A stretch of 64,000 nucleotides of DNA from Polaribacter sp. NJDZ03 (lineage in GTDB: Bacteria > Bacteroidota > Bacteroidia > Flavobacteriales > Flavobacteriaceae), in contig NZ_CP079195.1 of the NCBI RefSeq assembly GCF_019263805.1, forward strand, positions 3,335,001 to 3,399,000. Reading direction: 5' to 3'. Under the pieces are notes generated by a model. It did not search any database. It saw nothing but the letters and a program-made list of their open reading frames with translations, and was not told where the DNA came from. Both the position numbers and the translations under genes were made by a program. Every line of letters begins with the position of its first letter. Within the stretch, counting starts at the first letter, position 1. Shown here in pieces: positions 52,387 through 61,555 of this stretch.

Positions 52387-54018
52387 ATGAAAAATTTTTT
52401 GTGGCTCCTTTTATTATTACCAATATGTACCATAGCACAAGATAGTATACGTGTAGATATGAGTAACCCTCACGCTACTGTTTATACACATTTATACTTT
52501 TTGCAATCGGATTCTTATGAACCTAAAAAAGCGGCAAAAACTATTTTAGGTCTCTCTGAAGAGAAAGCTATTGAAAAAGCAATAAAAATAAAGCAGGTTT
52601 TAGACGGTAAAGGTTTGTATGTAGATTTAGACAAAATACCTACCGATGCTAATTATAAAGATACAGTTGGCTATTCTTCTTATTCTAAATATGTATTGTT
52701 TCCAGAAAGAATGCCACAAATTTATGTAGAAAAAATTGGAGAAAATTGGTATTATTCTACAGAAACAATTACTAAAATAGAAGGTTTATACAAATCTGTA
52801 TATCCTTGGTATATTCAAAAAATACAAGATATAATACCTCTTTCTGGGTATAAAAAGATACTGAATATAGAATTGTGGAAAATTATAGGATTGTTAATCC
52901 TATTTATTATAGCCTATCTTATTTTCTTAATTGTAAAGAGGATTGCATTTTTTATTTTATTAAAGTTACAACAACAAATTACAAAGAACACCAATTTAGA
53001 GGTTAATAAAGTGATAAAAAAATTGGCACATCCAATAAGTTTATTGGTTGCATTAACTTTTATAGATAAAGCTTTTCCTTCATTACAATTTGGTTTAACC
53101 ACAAATACGTGGGTATTTTTAACTTTAAATATTGCAGAAACTGTTTTCTGGATTTACGTTTTCTTAAAATTGGTACAAGTTATAATGCGTATTTATGGTG
53201 AGTTTACAGAAAGAACTCATGGCAGGTTAGATGATCAATTAGTGCCTATTTTACACAGCTTCTTAACAGGTGTGGTTCTTGTGGGTGGGGCTTTAAGATT
53301 GTTAGTGCTTTTTGGTGTAGATACAACAACAATGATAGCTGGTGCAACAATTGGAGGTTTGGCATTTGCTTTGGCTTCTCAAGACACGGTAAAAAACTTG
53401 ATTGGTACCATTATGATTTTTCTTGACAAACCATTTCATATAGATGATTGGATTGAGGCAGGAGAAGTAGTAGGTACTGTAGAAAGAGTAGGGTTTAGGT
53501 CTACACAAGTACGTGCAGCAGATACTTCTATCTTTCAAATTCCGAATAGTAGATTGTCTGAATTGGTGATCAATAATAAAGGATTGCGTTTATTTAGACG
53601 ATATAATACAAACTTAGGTTTGCGTTATGATACACCTCCAGAATTAATTGAAGCTTTTGTAAAAGGGGTTAGAGAAATTATTATTGCACACCCAGAAACA
53701 CGATCTGATTCTTATAATGTAGAGTTTACAGGTTTTGGAGATTCGGCCTTATTGGTAATGGTTAATGTCTATTTTAAGAGCTTAACTTGGGGTGTAGAGC
53801 AATCTTCTAAACACAGATTGCATATTGCTATTGTAAAATTAGCAAAAGAGTTAGGTGTAGATTTTGCATTTCCTTCTACAACGGTTACTATCGAGAATTT
53901 TCCAGAGAAAAAAGGATTAAATCCTAAATATGATATTAGTAAAGAAAGAATAGATACAGTGATTGCTAAAGTTGTAAGTGATTTTAATAAAGAAAATCCT
54001 AATGAAACTGTTTCTTAA
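52387..54018 (+). CDS. MscS-family mechanosensitive channel
   Basis: 543 residues. Signal peptide 1-18 (ends TIAQ), a periplasmic domain (about 20-160), a group of membrane helices (about 165-330) with the pore-lining glycine/alanine-rich GATIGGLAFALASQDTVKNLIG and the beta domain FHIDDWIEAGEVVGTVERVGFRST, and a cytoplasmic alpha/beta C-terminal part. It releases solutes under membrane tension. Divergent from Spy-like copy 2, with which it shares a possible operator. Confidence 0.92.
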   Translation: MKNFLWLLLLLPICTIAQDSIRVDMSNPHATVYTHLYFLQSDSYEPKKAAKTILGLSEEKAIEKAIKIKQVLDGKGLYVDLDKIPTDANYKDTVGYSSYSKYVLFPERMPQIYVEKIGENWYYSTETITKIEGLYKSVYPWYIQKIQDIIPLSGYKKILNIELWKIIGLLILFIIAYLIFLIVKRIAFFILLKLQQQITKNTNLEVNKVIKKLAHPISLLVALTFIDKAFPSLQFGLTTNTWVFLTLNIAETVFWIYVFLKLVQVIMRIYGEFTERTHGRLDDQLVPILHSFLTGVVLVGGALRLLVLFGVDTTTMIAGATIGGLAFALASQDTVKNLIGTIMIFLDKPFHIDDWIEAGEVVGTVERVGFRSTQVRAADTSIFQIPNSRLSELVINNKGLRLFRRYNTNLGLRYDTPPELIEAFVKGVREIIIAHPETRSDSYNVEFTGFGDSALLVMVNVYFKSLTWGVEQSSKHRLHIAIVKLAKELGVDFAFPSTTVTIENFPEKKGLNPKYDISKERIDTVIAKVVSDFNKENPNETVS

Positions 54019-54030
54019 GGCACTTTAATT

Positions 54031-54330
54031 TTAAAACGATTTTTCATTCCTAATGAGGGATGAGAGAAATCATATTAAGTGATAGTTTTGTATAAATTAT
54101 CACTTAATATGATATACTTTGAGTGTATTTTGCCAATTAAAAAAATCAATTTTAAAACGAATGTCATTCCGAATGAGGAACAAGGAGGAATATTATATAG
54201 CGATGTATTCTATCTAATTTATCCCTTTTTACGATTTGTTTAGAGCTTAGCATCCTCAATCTTAGAAGTTAATTTTAGAACGAGTGTCATTCCGACTGAG
54301 GAACGAAAAGGAATCTCATTACGTGTTCAT
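54031..54330. repeat. Three spaced copies of a ~45-base repeat (GTCATTCC ... AATGAGGAAC)
   Basis: Copies of AATTTTAAAACGA-nn-GTCATTCC-GAATGAGGAAC have their CATTCC at 54045, 54165 and 54288, so they are spaced by 120 and 123 bases. The first is degenerate. The 370-base gap between the MscS and Dus genes contains no gene. Confidence 0.8.
54069..54113. repeat. Perfect 16-base inverted repeat
   Basis: ATCATATTAAGTGATA, a 13-base loop, then TATCACTTAATATGAT. It lies between the first and second copies of the 45-base repeat. No long T run follows, so it is not a clear terminator although it could end the MscS transcript. Confidence 0.7.
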
Positions 54331-54355
54331 AAAGCAGTCTACTTTTTAATTAAAC

Positions 54356-54380
54356 AGATTGCTTCGTACCTCGCAATAAC
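54356..54380. repeat. Interspersed repeat (reverse of 33699-33723)
   Basis: AGATTGCTTCG ... CTCGCAATAAC, immediately before the Dus stop codon. With AAGCAGTCT at 54332-54340 it forms an imperfect hairpin. Confidence 0.75.
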
Positions 54381-54388
54381 GAATTTAT

Positions 54389-55342
54389 TTAACCGTTTTT
54401 AGCCTCTTTAAAAATTTCTCTAACAGCTATTTCGTAATTTTTTACACTACCTGCTTTTTTAATTTTTTTATAGGTTTTCTGAGGATTTGAAAAACTTTGA
54501 GAAAAATATTCCCAAAAACCAAGCATCTTCATTTTAATAGGCGTTGGACCAGAAAGTGCTGCGTCATATTCAGTAAAAATACGATCGTGAAATTCGTTAA
54601 AAATATCGAACCTATTTTTCGGGTATTCAGTAGTTTCTGCTTTTATCATACTTGGTAAAAAAGGATCTGCAATTAGTCCTCTACCAATCATCCAATGATC
54701 TATAGACGGAAAACGTTCTTGTAGCTTTTTATATGCTGCAACAGAAGTAACATCTCCATTGTAATATAATTTGTGTTTTGTATTGTCTACACATTTTTGA
54801 AACGAATCTAAATCTGTTCCGCCTTTGTATAATTGTTTTCCTATTCTTGCATGAATAGCAATGTTTTTTAATGGATAGTTATCTAAAACAGGCAAAACCT
54901 CTAAAATTTCTTCAGGAGTATCATAGCCCATTCTCATTTTCATAGAAACTAAAATATCAGATTCATTATGAATTTTATGAAGAATACTATTTATTTTCTC
55001 CGGATCTGCAATTAGTCCAGAACCCATTCCGCGTTTGGTAACCATCGGGTAGGGGCAGCCTAAATTCCAGTTTAATTCTTTGTAACCTAACTCTCTTACG
55101 TATTTAGAAACAAACAAAAATTCTTCTACATCATTGGTAATAATTTGCGGAATTACTTCTAAATCAGTATTATTCTCGAGTTCAATGTCTTTTTTGTAAG
55201 AATTCTTAATCACTAATTTTCCGTTTAAACGGATGTATGGCGAATAAAAAGTGTCTATTCCACCAAAAAAATGATTGAATGCGTTTCTAAATTTGTAATC
55301 TGTAAAGCCTTGTAAAGGAGATGATAAAAGTGTCTGACTCAT
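54389..55342 (-). CDS. tRNA-dihydrouridine synthase
   Basis: 317 residues, FMN-dependent TIM barrel. N-terminal SPLQGFTDYKFRNAF, the catalytic cysteine in NLGCPYPMVTKRGMGSGL, DILVSMKMRMGYD, and IGRGLIADPFLP are visible. Reduces specific uridines in tRNA. Which of DusA, DusB or DusC it corresponds to cannot be said. A TATATTTG box is 17-24 bases upstream of the ATG. Confidence 0.93.
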   Translation of the reverse strand: MSQTLLSSPLQGFTDYKFRNAFNHFFGGIDTFYSPYIRLNGKLVIKNSYKKDIELENNTDLEVIPQIITNDVEEFLFVSKYVRELGYKELNWNLGCPYPMVTKRGMGSGLIADPEKINSILHKIHNESDILVSMKMRMGYDTPEEILEVLPVLDNYPLKNIAIHARIGKQLYKGGTDLDSFQKCVDNTKHKLYYNGDVTSVAAYKKLQERFPSIDHWMIGRGLIADPFLPSMIKAETTEYPKNRFDIFNEFHDRIFTEYDAALSGPTPIKMKMLGFWEYFSQSFSNPQKTYKKIKKAGSVKNYEIAVREIFKEAKNG

Positions 55343-55358
55343 AAAAAATATTGTGCTG

Positions 55359-55366
55359 CAAATATA
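55359..55366 (-). promoter_or_regulatory. Putative -7 box (TATATTTG) for the Dus gene
   Basis: On the minus strand TATATTTG ends 16 bases before the ATG. No -33 TTG at normal spacing. Confidence 0.5.
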
Positions 55367-55470
55367 GAATACTTTTTAATGCGTTTGATAAACATAGTTG
55401 TAGATATTATCATTAATACGTACAATTTGTTTGTTGACTTTTTTTATTTTAAGTTGATTAGGGATTATGG

Positions 55471-56770
55471 TTTCGTTATCGTTGTTGTATAATGAAAGTT
55501 GCGATTTTTGTGAACGGCTATTTTCCGTAGGAAAATTGTTGTTTGCAAAAAAGCAACTGCCTTTAGTAAAGCACTAATTTAGCAATTTTTTTTACACGGT
55601 GTTGGCAATAGTTAATTGCTCACACGTTTTATATTCTTCTTATAAATATTTTTTCGTCTCAAAAATTCTTTTTCTTTGTATTTTTTTTTCTCCTTTTTCA
55701 AATTTGCTAAAGCGATTAAATAAAGTTCTTTAGCTTCTTTTCGATTTCCGCTTTTTTCTTTAGCTTCGGCAAAACTATCATAAATATTAGAGTCATTCGG
55801 AAATAATTCGATACCACGTTGAAAAATCTCAAAAGCTTTTTCATAATTATTAACTGATAATTGTTCGTATCCATTATTATTGATTTTTGATAAGTCGAAA
55901 TTATTTGAATAATCAATTAACCCTTTTTGTATGCCTTCCAGTAAAATAGTACCGTGATTATAATTATCAATTTTTCTATAACTCCACTGTGTTGATTTTA
56001 ATTTGTTTAGTTTAAATAATGAGTCTACTTTTTTTGTGACAGGATTAAATTCATTCTCAAACTTTCCAATAGTTCCACTAATTGAGTAGATATAATTGTT
56101 ATTGCTTTTTATGTTGATAGAAATTTTATCTATAGATTTAAGTATTTTCTCATTGTCATAAACATAGTTTGGGCTAATAAGAATTAATGCATTAAATAGT
56201 TTTGGTTTGTCTATTAATGTTTCTGTGAGAAATGTTCCGCCAAGAGAATGTCCAATTCCAATTCGATTGGATTTCACTCTGTAGTTTTTATCTATATAGG
56301 GAAACACTTCATTTTTTAAACTTTCCATTAAGTTAATCGAACCACCAACTTTTTCATATCTTTCCAAAGTTTCTTTATTTTCGTTTTTTGATAAAAATTC
56401 AAATTGTCTATTTTCTGAAATAATTCCAACTAATATTGATGGTTGTATTTCATTTGAGCCTATTAAATAATCTATTGTTGATTTTGCTAAATTAAATAGA
56501 GATTCATTTTGAGCATCAAGTAAATATATTACAGGAAATTCCATATCAGGTTCTAATTCATACTCAATTGGTAGAAATATTTTTATTTCTCTTTCAGTTC
56601 CAAAAGATTCTGAATTAAACTTTTGATTTACAATTTTCCCCTCGTCAGATTGAGCGAAGAATTGAATTGTAAATATTAGTAAAAAAGTTGTTAGTAGTAG
56701 TTTTTTCATAATTATTGCCAACTTTATTGATATGACGAGTTTTAATTCGATATATCAGACGATAACGAAA
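55471..56770. mobile_element. Cassette-like unit around the esterase-TPR gene
   Basis: The gene is bounded by two nested inverted repeats. The outer is TTTCGTTATCGT (55471-55482) against ACGATAACGAAA (56759-56770), 12 of 12 bases. The inner is GTTGGCAATA (55601-55610) against TATTGCCAAC (56713-56722), 10 of 10. The left side, 55483-55600, is packed with small hairpins (ATTTTCC-GTA-GGAAAAT and others). Such hairpin-rich ends recall gene cassettes, but no integrase is in the window. Confidence 0.45.
55612..56709 (-). CDS. Secreted alpha/beta-hydrolase (esterase D-like) with C-terminal TPR
   Basis: 365 residues from ATG 56709; a TTG 12 bases upstream lies inside an inverted repeat and is less likely. 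Signal peptide ends FFAQ. Esterase domain (about 25-265) with PVIYLLDAQNESL and nucleophile elbow GIGHSLGGTFL, then TPR units (about 280-360; YEKAFEIFQRGIELFPNDSNIYDSFAEA). Relatives hydrolyse siderophore esters, formyl-thioesters or carbohydrate esters; the substrate is open. Flanked by inverted repeats and unlinked in operon terms to its neighbours. Confidence 0.87.
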   Translation of the reverse strand: MKKLLLTTFLLIFTIQFFAQSDEGKIVNQKFNSESFGTEREIKIFLPIEYELEPDMEFPVIYLLDAQNESLFNLAKSTIDYLIGSNEIQPSILVGIISENRQFEFLSKNENKETLERYEKVGGSINLMESLKNEVFPYIDKNYRVKSNRIGIGHSLGGTFLTETLIDKPKLFNALILISPNYVYDNEKILKSIDKISINIKSNNNYIYSISGTIGKFENEFNPVTKKVDSLFKLNKLKSTQWSYRKIDNYNHGTILLEGIQKGLIDYSNNFDLSKINNNGYEQLSVNNYEKAFEIFQRGIELFPNDSNIYDSFAEAKEKSGNRKEAKELYLIALANLKKEKKKYKEKEFLRRKNIYKKNIKRVSN

Positions 56771-56812
56771 TTAGTGTTTTTTGGGTTTAGAAACAATCCA
56801 AATTAATACGCA

Positions 56813-56846
56813 TAAAAAAAACCTCATCAATTAAGATGAGGTTTTA
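56813..56846 (-). terminator. Terminator after the zinc metalloprotease
   Basis: Stem AAAACCTCATC / GATGAGGTTTT with a 6-base loop; on the minus strand followed by eight T. Confidence 0.87.
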
Positions 56847-56870
56847 AATATATATAAAATAATGTTTATA

Positions 56871-59360
56871 TTATTTAGGGTCTAAAATAGTCTCAATTCT
56901 ATCTACAACATCCTGTAAGTGGTAACGTGTTAAAGTGTTTCCTCTGTTAGAAGCAGATTTAGCATCACGTTGTAAACGTTTCAACTCTCCTCTAGCAACA
57001 GATTTTACATCAGATTGATTGATGTTAATAGCAGTACTTTTTCTATAGCCACTGTTTACACCTCTTTGGTCTGAAGCTTTGTTTAAAAGATAATCTAACC
57101 TATCTAAATAAGCTCTTTGTAAATTTCTTCTGTAAGTATCAATAGATTTACCAGTGTAGATTTCACTCCAAACACCTTTTCTTAAATCGCTCATCATGCT
57201 AATTAAGGTGTATGCACTCGTTGTGTTAGCCGTTTCATTTTCTATCATACGAGCCATTCTACCAGCATCTAATATATTATTTAAAGTTCTTGCTTGTAAA
57301 CCACGAACTCTTTCTACAGAACCAGAAAACTCTGTTTTGCTAAAAATGTTTTTATCTAACATCCAATTAGGAGTTTTAAATAACTCATCAATAACAAATT
57401 GTAACGCTTCTTTTTGAGTTGCTTTGTCTACATAAGTATAAACAGCTCCTTCTTGGTCTGTAGTTTTATAGTTTTCATATACACCACCAACATTAGCTGT
57501 TACATGCCCCATATATCTATTAAACTGACCTAAAACTTGTCCGTACATCGTAGATAAATCGTCATAATTTTTACCTTTTTCAGAAGTCCATTCTTCTAAT
57601 CTTGGTAAAATTCTTTGTAAGTTTTTAATTCCATACATAGAAGCCTTCATTGCATTGTCTCCTAAATCTTCTGTTTGAGAACTAGGGTCTACAACACTAC
57701 CTGCTTGCTGATGTCCGAATCTGTACATTGGGTCTCCAGCATGTTTTAAAATCCAAGCATCTAAAACTGTTTTTTCATCTTTAGCATCTGTATCTAAAAT
57801 AGGTCTATACCCCCATGAGATTGCATATTTATCATACACACCAATATTTGGCATTAAAGCAACACCTTTATCTTCTGGTTGTGCAACATAATTAAAACGA
57901 GCATAATCCATAATAGAAGGAGCTGTTCCGTATTTTTTAGTAAAAGATGCAGAACGCAAAGAATCTACAGGATATGCCGCAGAACTCCCCATGTTATGTG
58001 GTAAACCTAATGTGTGACCTAGCTCATGAGAAGACACAAATTTGATTAATTCACCCATTATTTCTGTCTTAAAATTATTGCTTCTTGCTTCAGTATTAAT
58101 GGCTGCAGTTTGAATAAAGTACCAATTATGTAATAAAGACATTACATTGTGATACCAGTTAACATCTGATTCTAAAATTTCTCCAGAACGAGGGTCACTA
58201 ACGTGAGGACCGTTTGCATTAGGAATTGGTGATGCTAAATATCTAATTACAGAATAACGAATATCTTCTGGGCTGTACTCTGGATCTTCTTCTTTAGTAG
58301 GTGCTCTTTTACCCACAATTGCATTTTTAAAACCTGCTGCTTCAAAAGCAACTTGCCAATCATTTACACCTTGTATAATATAAGGAACCCACTCTTCTGG
58401 AGTTGCGCTATCTACATAATAAACAATTTGTTTTTTAGGTTCTACTAATTCTCCTCTTTTAAATTTTTCAATATCTTCATCTTTTACTTCTAAACGATAT
58501 CTGTCTAGATACGTAACTGTTTTACTTTTTTGAGCATCTAAACCATAATCTACTTGTCCGCGAGCAAACCAACCAACACGTTCGTCAAAATAACGACGTT
58601 TCATAGGTACTTTAGGAAGTAAAACCATAGAATTACTCATTTCTAAAGTAATAGAACCCAATGCACTATTAGAAGGAGCTTTGCTTGCCGAGTATGTTTT
58701 TACATGTCTCGTTTCTATATTTTTCGGATAACTACTAACTCTTTCTATGTAAGAACGGTCCTTATCCATTCTTGTAACACCATACGCTTTTCTATAAAAA
58801 CCAGGAAAACCTAAAGGTTTTATATCTGTAGCAAATAAAGGAGTAGCATCTATTACTGTAGCTGTAGAATCTTTACTGATTGCTTTTATAGGAAAAGAAA
58901 ATAGAATAGGCTCTAAGTTAGAGTTTACAACGGCTTTATGAACTGGTAAAACAGTATCTGCAACAATGTCATGAGAAACAATTCTTAGTAGAATTTGTTT
59001 ATTTTTTCTTTCCCAACGTAATACTTGCGTATTTGTTTTTCCGCCACCAAAACCAATTCCGGTTGCTGTTTTTGCTATTCTTGTTACCATTAACATTTCT
59101 CTTGTTAAAAGAGAATCTGGTATTTCAAAAAGATAAGAATCACCTTTTGTGTGAACTTTAAATAAACCTTCGTCTGTTTTATAATCTTTGGTTACTACTT
59201 TGCTGTAAGGTTGAATGTCTCCTTTTTCGGGTTTCTTTTTGGGAGTTTCTTTAGGAGTTTCGTCCTTTTTTTTCTTCCAAAATTGGGCTTCTGTTTGAGT
59301 TGTAAAACCAAAAACAAAAGCAACTAAAAATAATTTAGTAAGTAATTTTTTTGTCATCAT
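56871..59360 (-). CDS. Large secreted zinc metalloprotease (DUF5117/DUF5118 type)
   Basis: 829 residues from ATG 59360; the longer frame from a TTG at 59387 is unconserved. Signal peptide ends TEAQ, then a Lys/Pro/Glu-rich stretch (about 30-55), a long beta-rich region and the zinc site HELGHTLGLPHN near residue 441 with a downstream methionine turn (SIMDYARFNYVAQ). This architecture is common in Bacteroidota; targets are unknown. Two clusters of the TTAAAG direct repeat lie 54-171 bases upstream. Confidence 0.9.
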   Translation of the reverse strand: MMTKKLLTKLFLVAFVFGFTTQTEAQFWKKKKDETPKETPKKKPEKGDIQPYSKVVTKDYKTDEGLFKVHTKGDSYLFEIPDSLLTREMLMVTRIAKTATGIGFGGGKTNTQVLRWERKNKQILLRIVSHDIVADTVLPVHKAVVNSNLEPILFSFPIKAISKDSTATVIDATPLFATDIKPLGFPGFYRKAYGVTRMDKDRSYIERVSSYPKNIETRHVKTYSASKAPSNSALGSITLEMSNSMVLLPKVPMKRRYFDERVGWFARGQVDYGLDAQKSKTVTYLDRYRLEVKDEDIEKFKRGELVEPKKQIVYYVDSATPEEWVPYIIQGVNDWQVAFEAAGFKNAIVGKRAPTKEEDPEYSPEDIRYSVIRYLASPIPNANGPHVSDPRSGEILESDVNWYHNVMSLLHNWYFIQTAAINTEARSNNFKTEIMGELIKFVSSHELGHTLGLPHNMGSSAAYPVDSLRSASFTKKYGTAPSIMDYARFNYVAQPEDKGVALMPNIGVYDKYAISWGYRPILDTDAKDEKTVLDAWILKHAGDPMYRFGHQQAGSVVDPSSQTEDLGDNAMKASMYGIKNLQRILPRLEEWTSEKGKNYDDLSTMYGQVLGQFNRYMGHVTANVGGVYENYKTTDQEGAVYTYVDKATQKEALQFVIDELFKTPNWMLDKNIFSKTEFSGSVERVRGLQARTLNNILDAGRMARMIENETANTTSAYTLISMMSDLRKGVWSEIYTGKSIDTYRRNLQRAYLDRLDYLLNKASDQRGVNSGYRKSTAININQSDVKSVARGELKRLQRDAKSASNRGNTLTRYHLQDVVDRIETILDPK

Positions 59361-59413
59361 TAAAATGTTATTTGAATTACGGACCAATTTAGGGAAACAA
59401 TAAAAAAGGAGTC

Positions 59414-59441
59414 TTAAAGAAAACTTAAAGATATGTTAAAG
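59414..59441. promoter_or_regulatory. Three TTAAAG direct repeats at 11-base spacing, metalloprotease promoter
   Basis: TTAAAG at 59414, 59425 and 59436, exactly 11 bases apart. On the gene strand this reads CTTTAA-N5-CTTTAA-N5-CTTTAA, the same core as the sites at 51764 and 52362. Confidence 0.6.
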
Positions 59442-59514
59442 GGAAATGTGTTTAAATGTGCTTTTAACTGATTTTTCTTAGATGTTAAAGAGAAATGGTA
59501 AATGTTACTTTTAG

Positions 59515-59531
59515 TTAAAGTGAAGTTAAAG
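59515..59531. promoter_or_regulatory. Second cluster of TTAAAG direct repeats, metalloprotease promoter
   Basis: TTAAAG at 59515 and 59526, 11 bases apart; on the gene strand CTTTAAC-N4-CTTTAAC. A single further copy is at 59485. The cluster is 155-171 bases upstream of the metalloprotease ATG. Confidence 0.55.
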
Positions 59532-59624
59532 AAAAAAATAATATCTTGACTTTAGTATTAAAATATTACTAGAATCAAGATATTATTGATAAGTGTTTTA
59601 TCACACAAGTGTGATGAAATTTAT

Positions 59625-61523
59625 TTAGTACGCTCTTTCGCTATTACCTTCATAGAAATTAATGAAAGCTTGGTTTACAACCCTATGTCCTCCAGGAGTA
59701 GGGTAGTTTCCTGTAAAATACCAATCTCCTAAATTGTCTGGACATGCTTTATGCAAGCCTTCTATAGATTGATAAATTACTTCTACCTCTGCTTTAATAT
59801 CTTTTGTTTTTAGCATTTCTGCTATTTTAGCAGAAATCTCTTCAGCTTTAAAAGGACTGTAAATTTCTTTTACGTGATTTATAATTTCTGTGTCTGGTTT
59901 ACCTTGTTGCTCTTTAGATTTCTTGTAAACTTCGTCTATAATATGATATTGGTTAGTATCTTTTAATAATTCTAAAGCTGCTTTAAAAGCAATAAAATCA
60001 TCAATTCTTGCCATATCAATACCATAGCAATCTGGGTATCTAATTTGTGGAGCAGAAGAAACTACTACTATTTTTTTAGGTTTTAATCGATCTAAAATTC
60101 TAATAATACTTTTCTTTAAAGTAGTTCCACGAACAATGCTATCATCAATAATAACCAGGTTATCAGTAGGTTTTACAACACCATAGGTAATGTCATAAAC
60201 ATGCTCTACTAAATCATCTCTACTACTATCATCTGCAATAAAAGTTCTTAATTTAGCATCTTTAATCGCTATTTTTTCAAAACGAGGTCTTTCAGATAAA
60301 ATTTCTGTAACTTTTTGTGCTGATAATTTTGTTCCACCAGCTAAAATTTTTGCTGTTTTTTGTTGGTTTAATAAATCTTCAGCAGCTTCTACCATTCCGT
60401 AGAAAGAAGTTTCTGCAGTGTTTGGTATAAAAGAAAACACAGTGTTAGAAATATCACTATTAATAGAGTCTAAAATTTTTGGAAACACTATTTTTCCTAA
60501 GTCTTTTCGTTCTTTATATATAGAAGCATCACTACCTCTAGAAAAATAAATACGTTCAAAAGAACAAGCTAGTTTTTCTCTAGGCTCTATAATTTTCTTA
60601 ATTGAAGTTACGCCACTTTTCTTAATAATTAAAGCATGTCCTCTTTCTAATTCTTGAACGTCTTCTATCTTTACATTAAAAACAGTTTGAATAACTGGTC
60701 TTTCTGAAGCAACAACGACAACTTCTTCATCTTCATAAAAATAAGTAGGTCTAATTCCGTTCGGGTCTCTTAAAACAAAAGCATCACCATGACCAACTAT
60801 ACCAGCCATTGCATAACCACCATCCCAGTTTCTAGAAGATCTTTTTAATACTTTTTTAAGCTTTAAGTTTTCTTCTATATAAGGAGAAGCATCTCTTTTA
60901 TTAAGTCCTTTTTTCTTTGCTTCTTGGTATAATTTTCCAACTTCGTCCTCTAAGAAATGGCCAATCTTTTCCATTACAGTTACAGTGTCTGTAAACTCTT
61001 TAGGATGTTGCCCTAACTCAACTAATTCTTCAAGTATTTGATTAGAGTTAGTCATGTTAAAGTTACCAGCAACTATTAAGTTTTTATGTTTCCAGTTACT
61101 TTGGCGTAAAAACGGGTGTACACTTTCTATACTATTTTTACCAAAAGTACCATAACGTACGTGTCCTAAAAATAGATTTCCTACATAGGGCATGTTTTCT
61201 TCTTGCCAAGCAACATCGTCTTTTTTATCAGGGTTTTGTTCTAAAACACTATTTAAACGTTGGTTAATTTGAGCAAAAACATCTTGTATTGGTTGCGATT
61301 GGTTAGAACGCACTCTACTAATGTATCTTGTACCTGGTTCTACATTAAATTTTACGCTGGCAAAACCTGCACCGTCTTGTCCACGATTGTGCTGTTTTTC
61401 CATTAATAAATACATTTTATTAATTCCGTAAAAAGCAGTACCGTATTTGTCTTTATAAAACTGTAACGGTTTCTTTAATCTAACAAGTGCAATTCCACAT
61501 TCATGTTTAATAGCATCACTCAT
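59625..61523 (-). CDS. Class II glutamine amidotransferase/phosphoribosyltransferase (large PurF-like)
   Basis: 632 residues, about 130 longer than usual PurF. The N-terminal nucleophile is C9 (HECGIALVRL), not residue 2, so either processing occurs or the protein differs from PurF. Glutaminase motifs NRGQDGAGFA and GHVRYGT, and the PRPP-binding LVIIDDSIVRGTT, are all present. It is probably an amidophosphoribosyltransferase paralogue of Bacteroidota. TCACAC-AAG-TGTGA (59601-59614) just after the stop may be part of its transcript end. The PfkB gene lies upstream with its own terminator. Confidence 0.85.
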   Translation of the reverse strand: MSDAIKHECGIALVRLKKPLQFYKDKYGTAFYGINKMYLLMEKQHNRGQDGAGFASVKFNVEPGTRYISRVRSNQSQPIQDVFAQINQRLNSVLEQNPDKKDDVAWQEENMPYVGNLFLGHVRYGTFGKNSIESVHPFLRQSNWKHKNLIVAGNFNMTNSNQILEELVELGQHPKEFTDTVTVMEKIGHFLEDEVGKLYQEAKKKGLNKRDASPYIEENLKLKKVLKRSSRNWDGGYAMAGIVGHGDAFVLRDPNGIRPTYFYEDEEVVVVASERPVIQTVFNVKIEDVQELERGHALIIKKSGVTSIKKIIEPREKLACSFERIYFSRGSDASIYKERKDLGKIVFPKILDSINSDISNTVFSFIPNTAETSFYGMVEAAEDLLNQQKTAKILAGGTKLSAQKVTEILSERPRFEKIAIKDAKLRTFIADDSSRDDLVEHVYDITYGVVKPTDNLVIIDDSIVRGTTLKKSIIRILDRLKPKKIVVVSSAPQIRYPDCYGIDMARIDDFIAFKAALELLKDTNQYHIIDEVYKKSKEQQGKPDTEIINHVKEIYSPFKAEEISAKIAEMLKTKDIKAEVEVIYQSIEGLHKACPDNLGDWYFTGNYPTPGGHRVVNQAFINFYEGNSERAY

Positions 61524-61555
61524 TGGTATTTATAGTTTTTTTGTTGTGTTGTTGT

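Noticed and set aside
55471..56770. Classical integron cassette with integrase
   Set aside because: No integrase or second cassette is in the window; only cassette-like flanks can be claimed.
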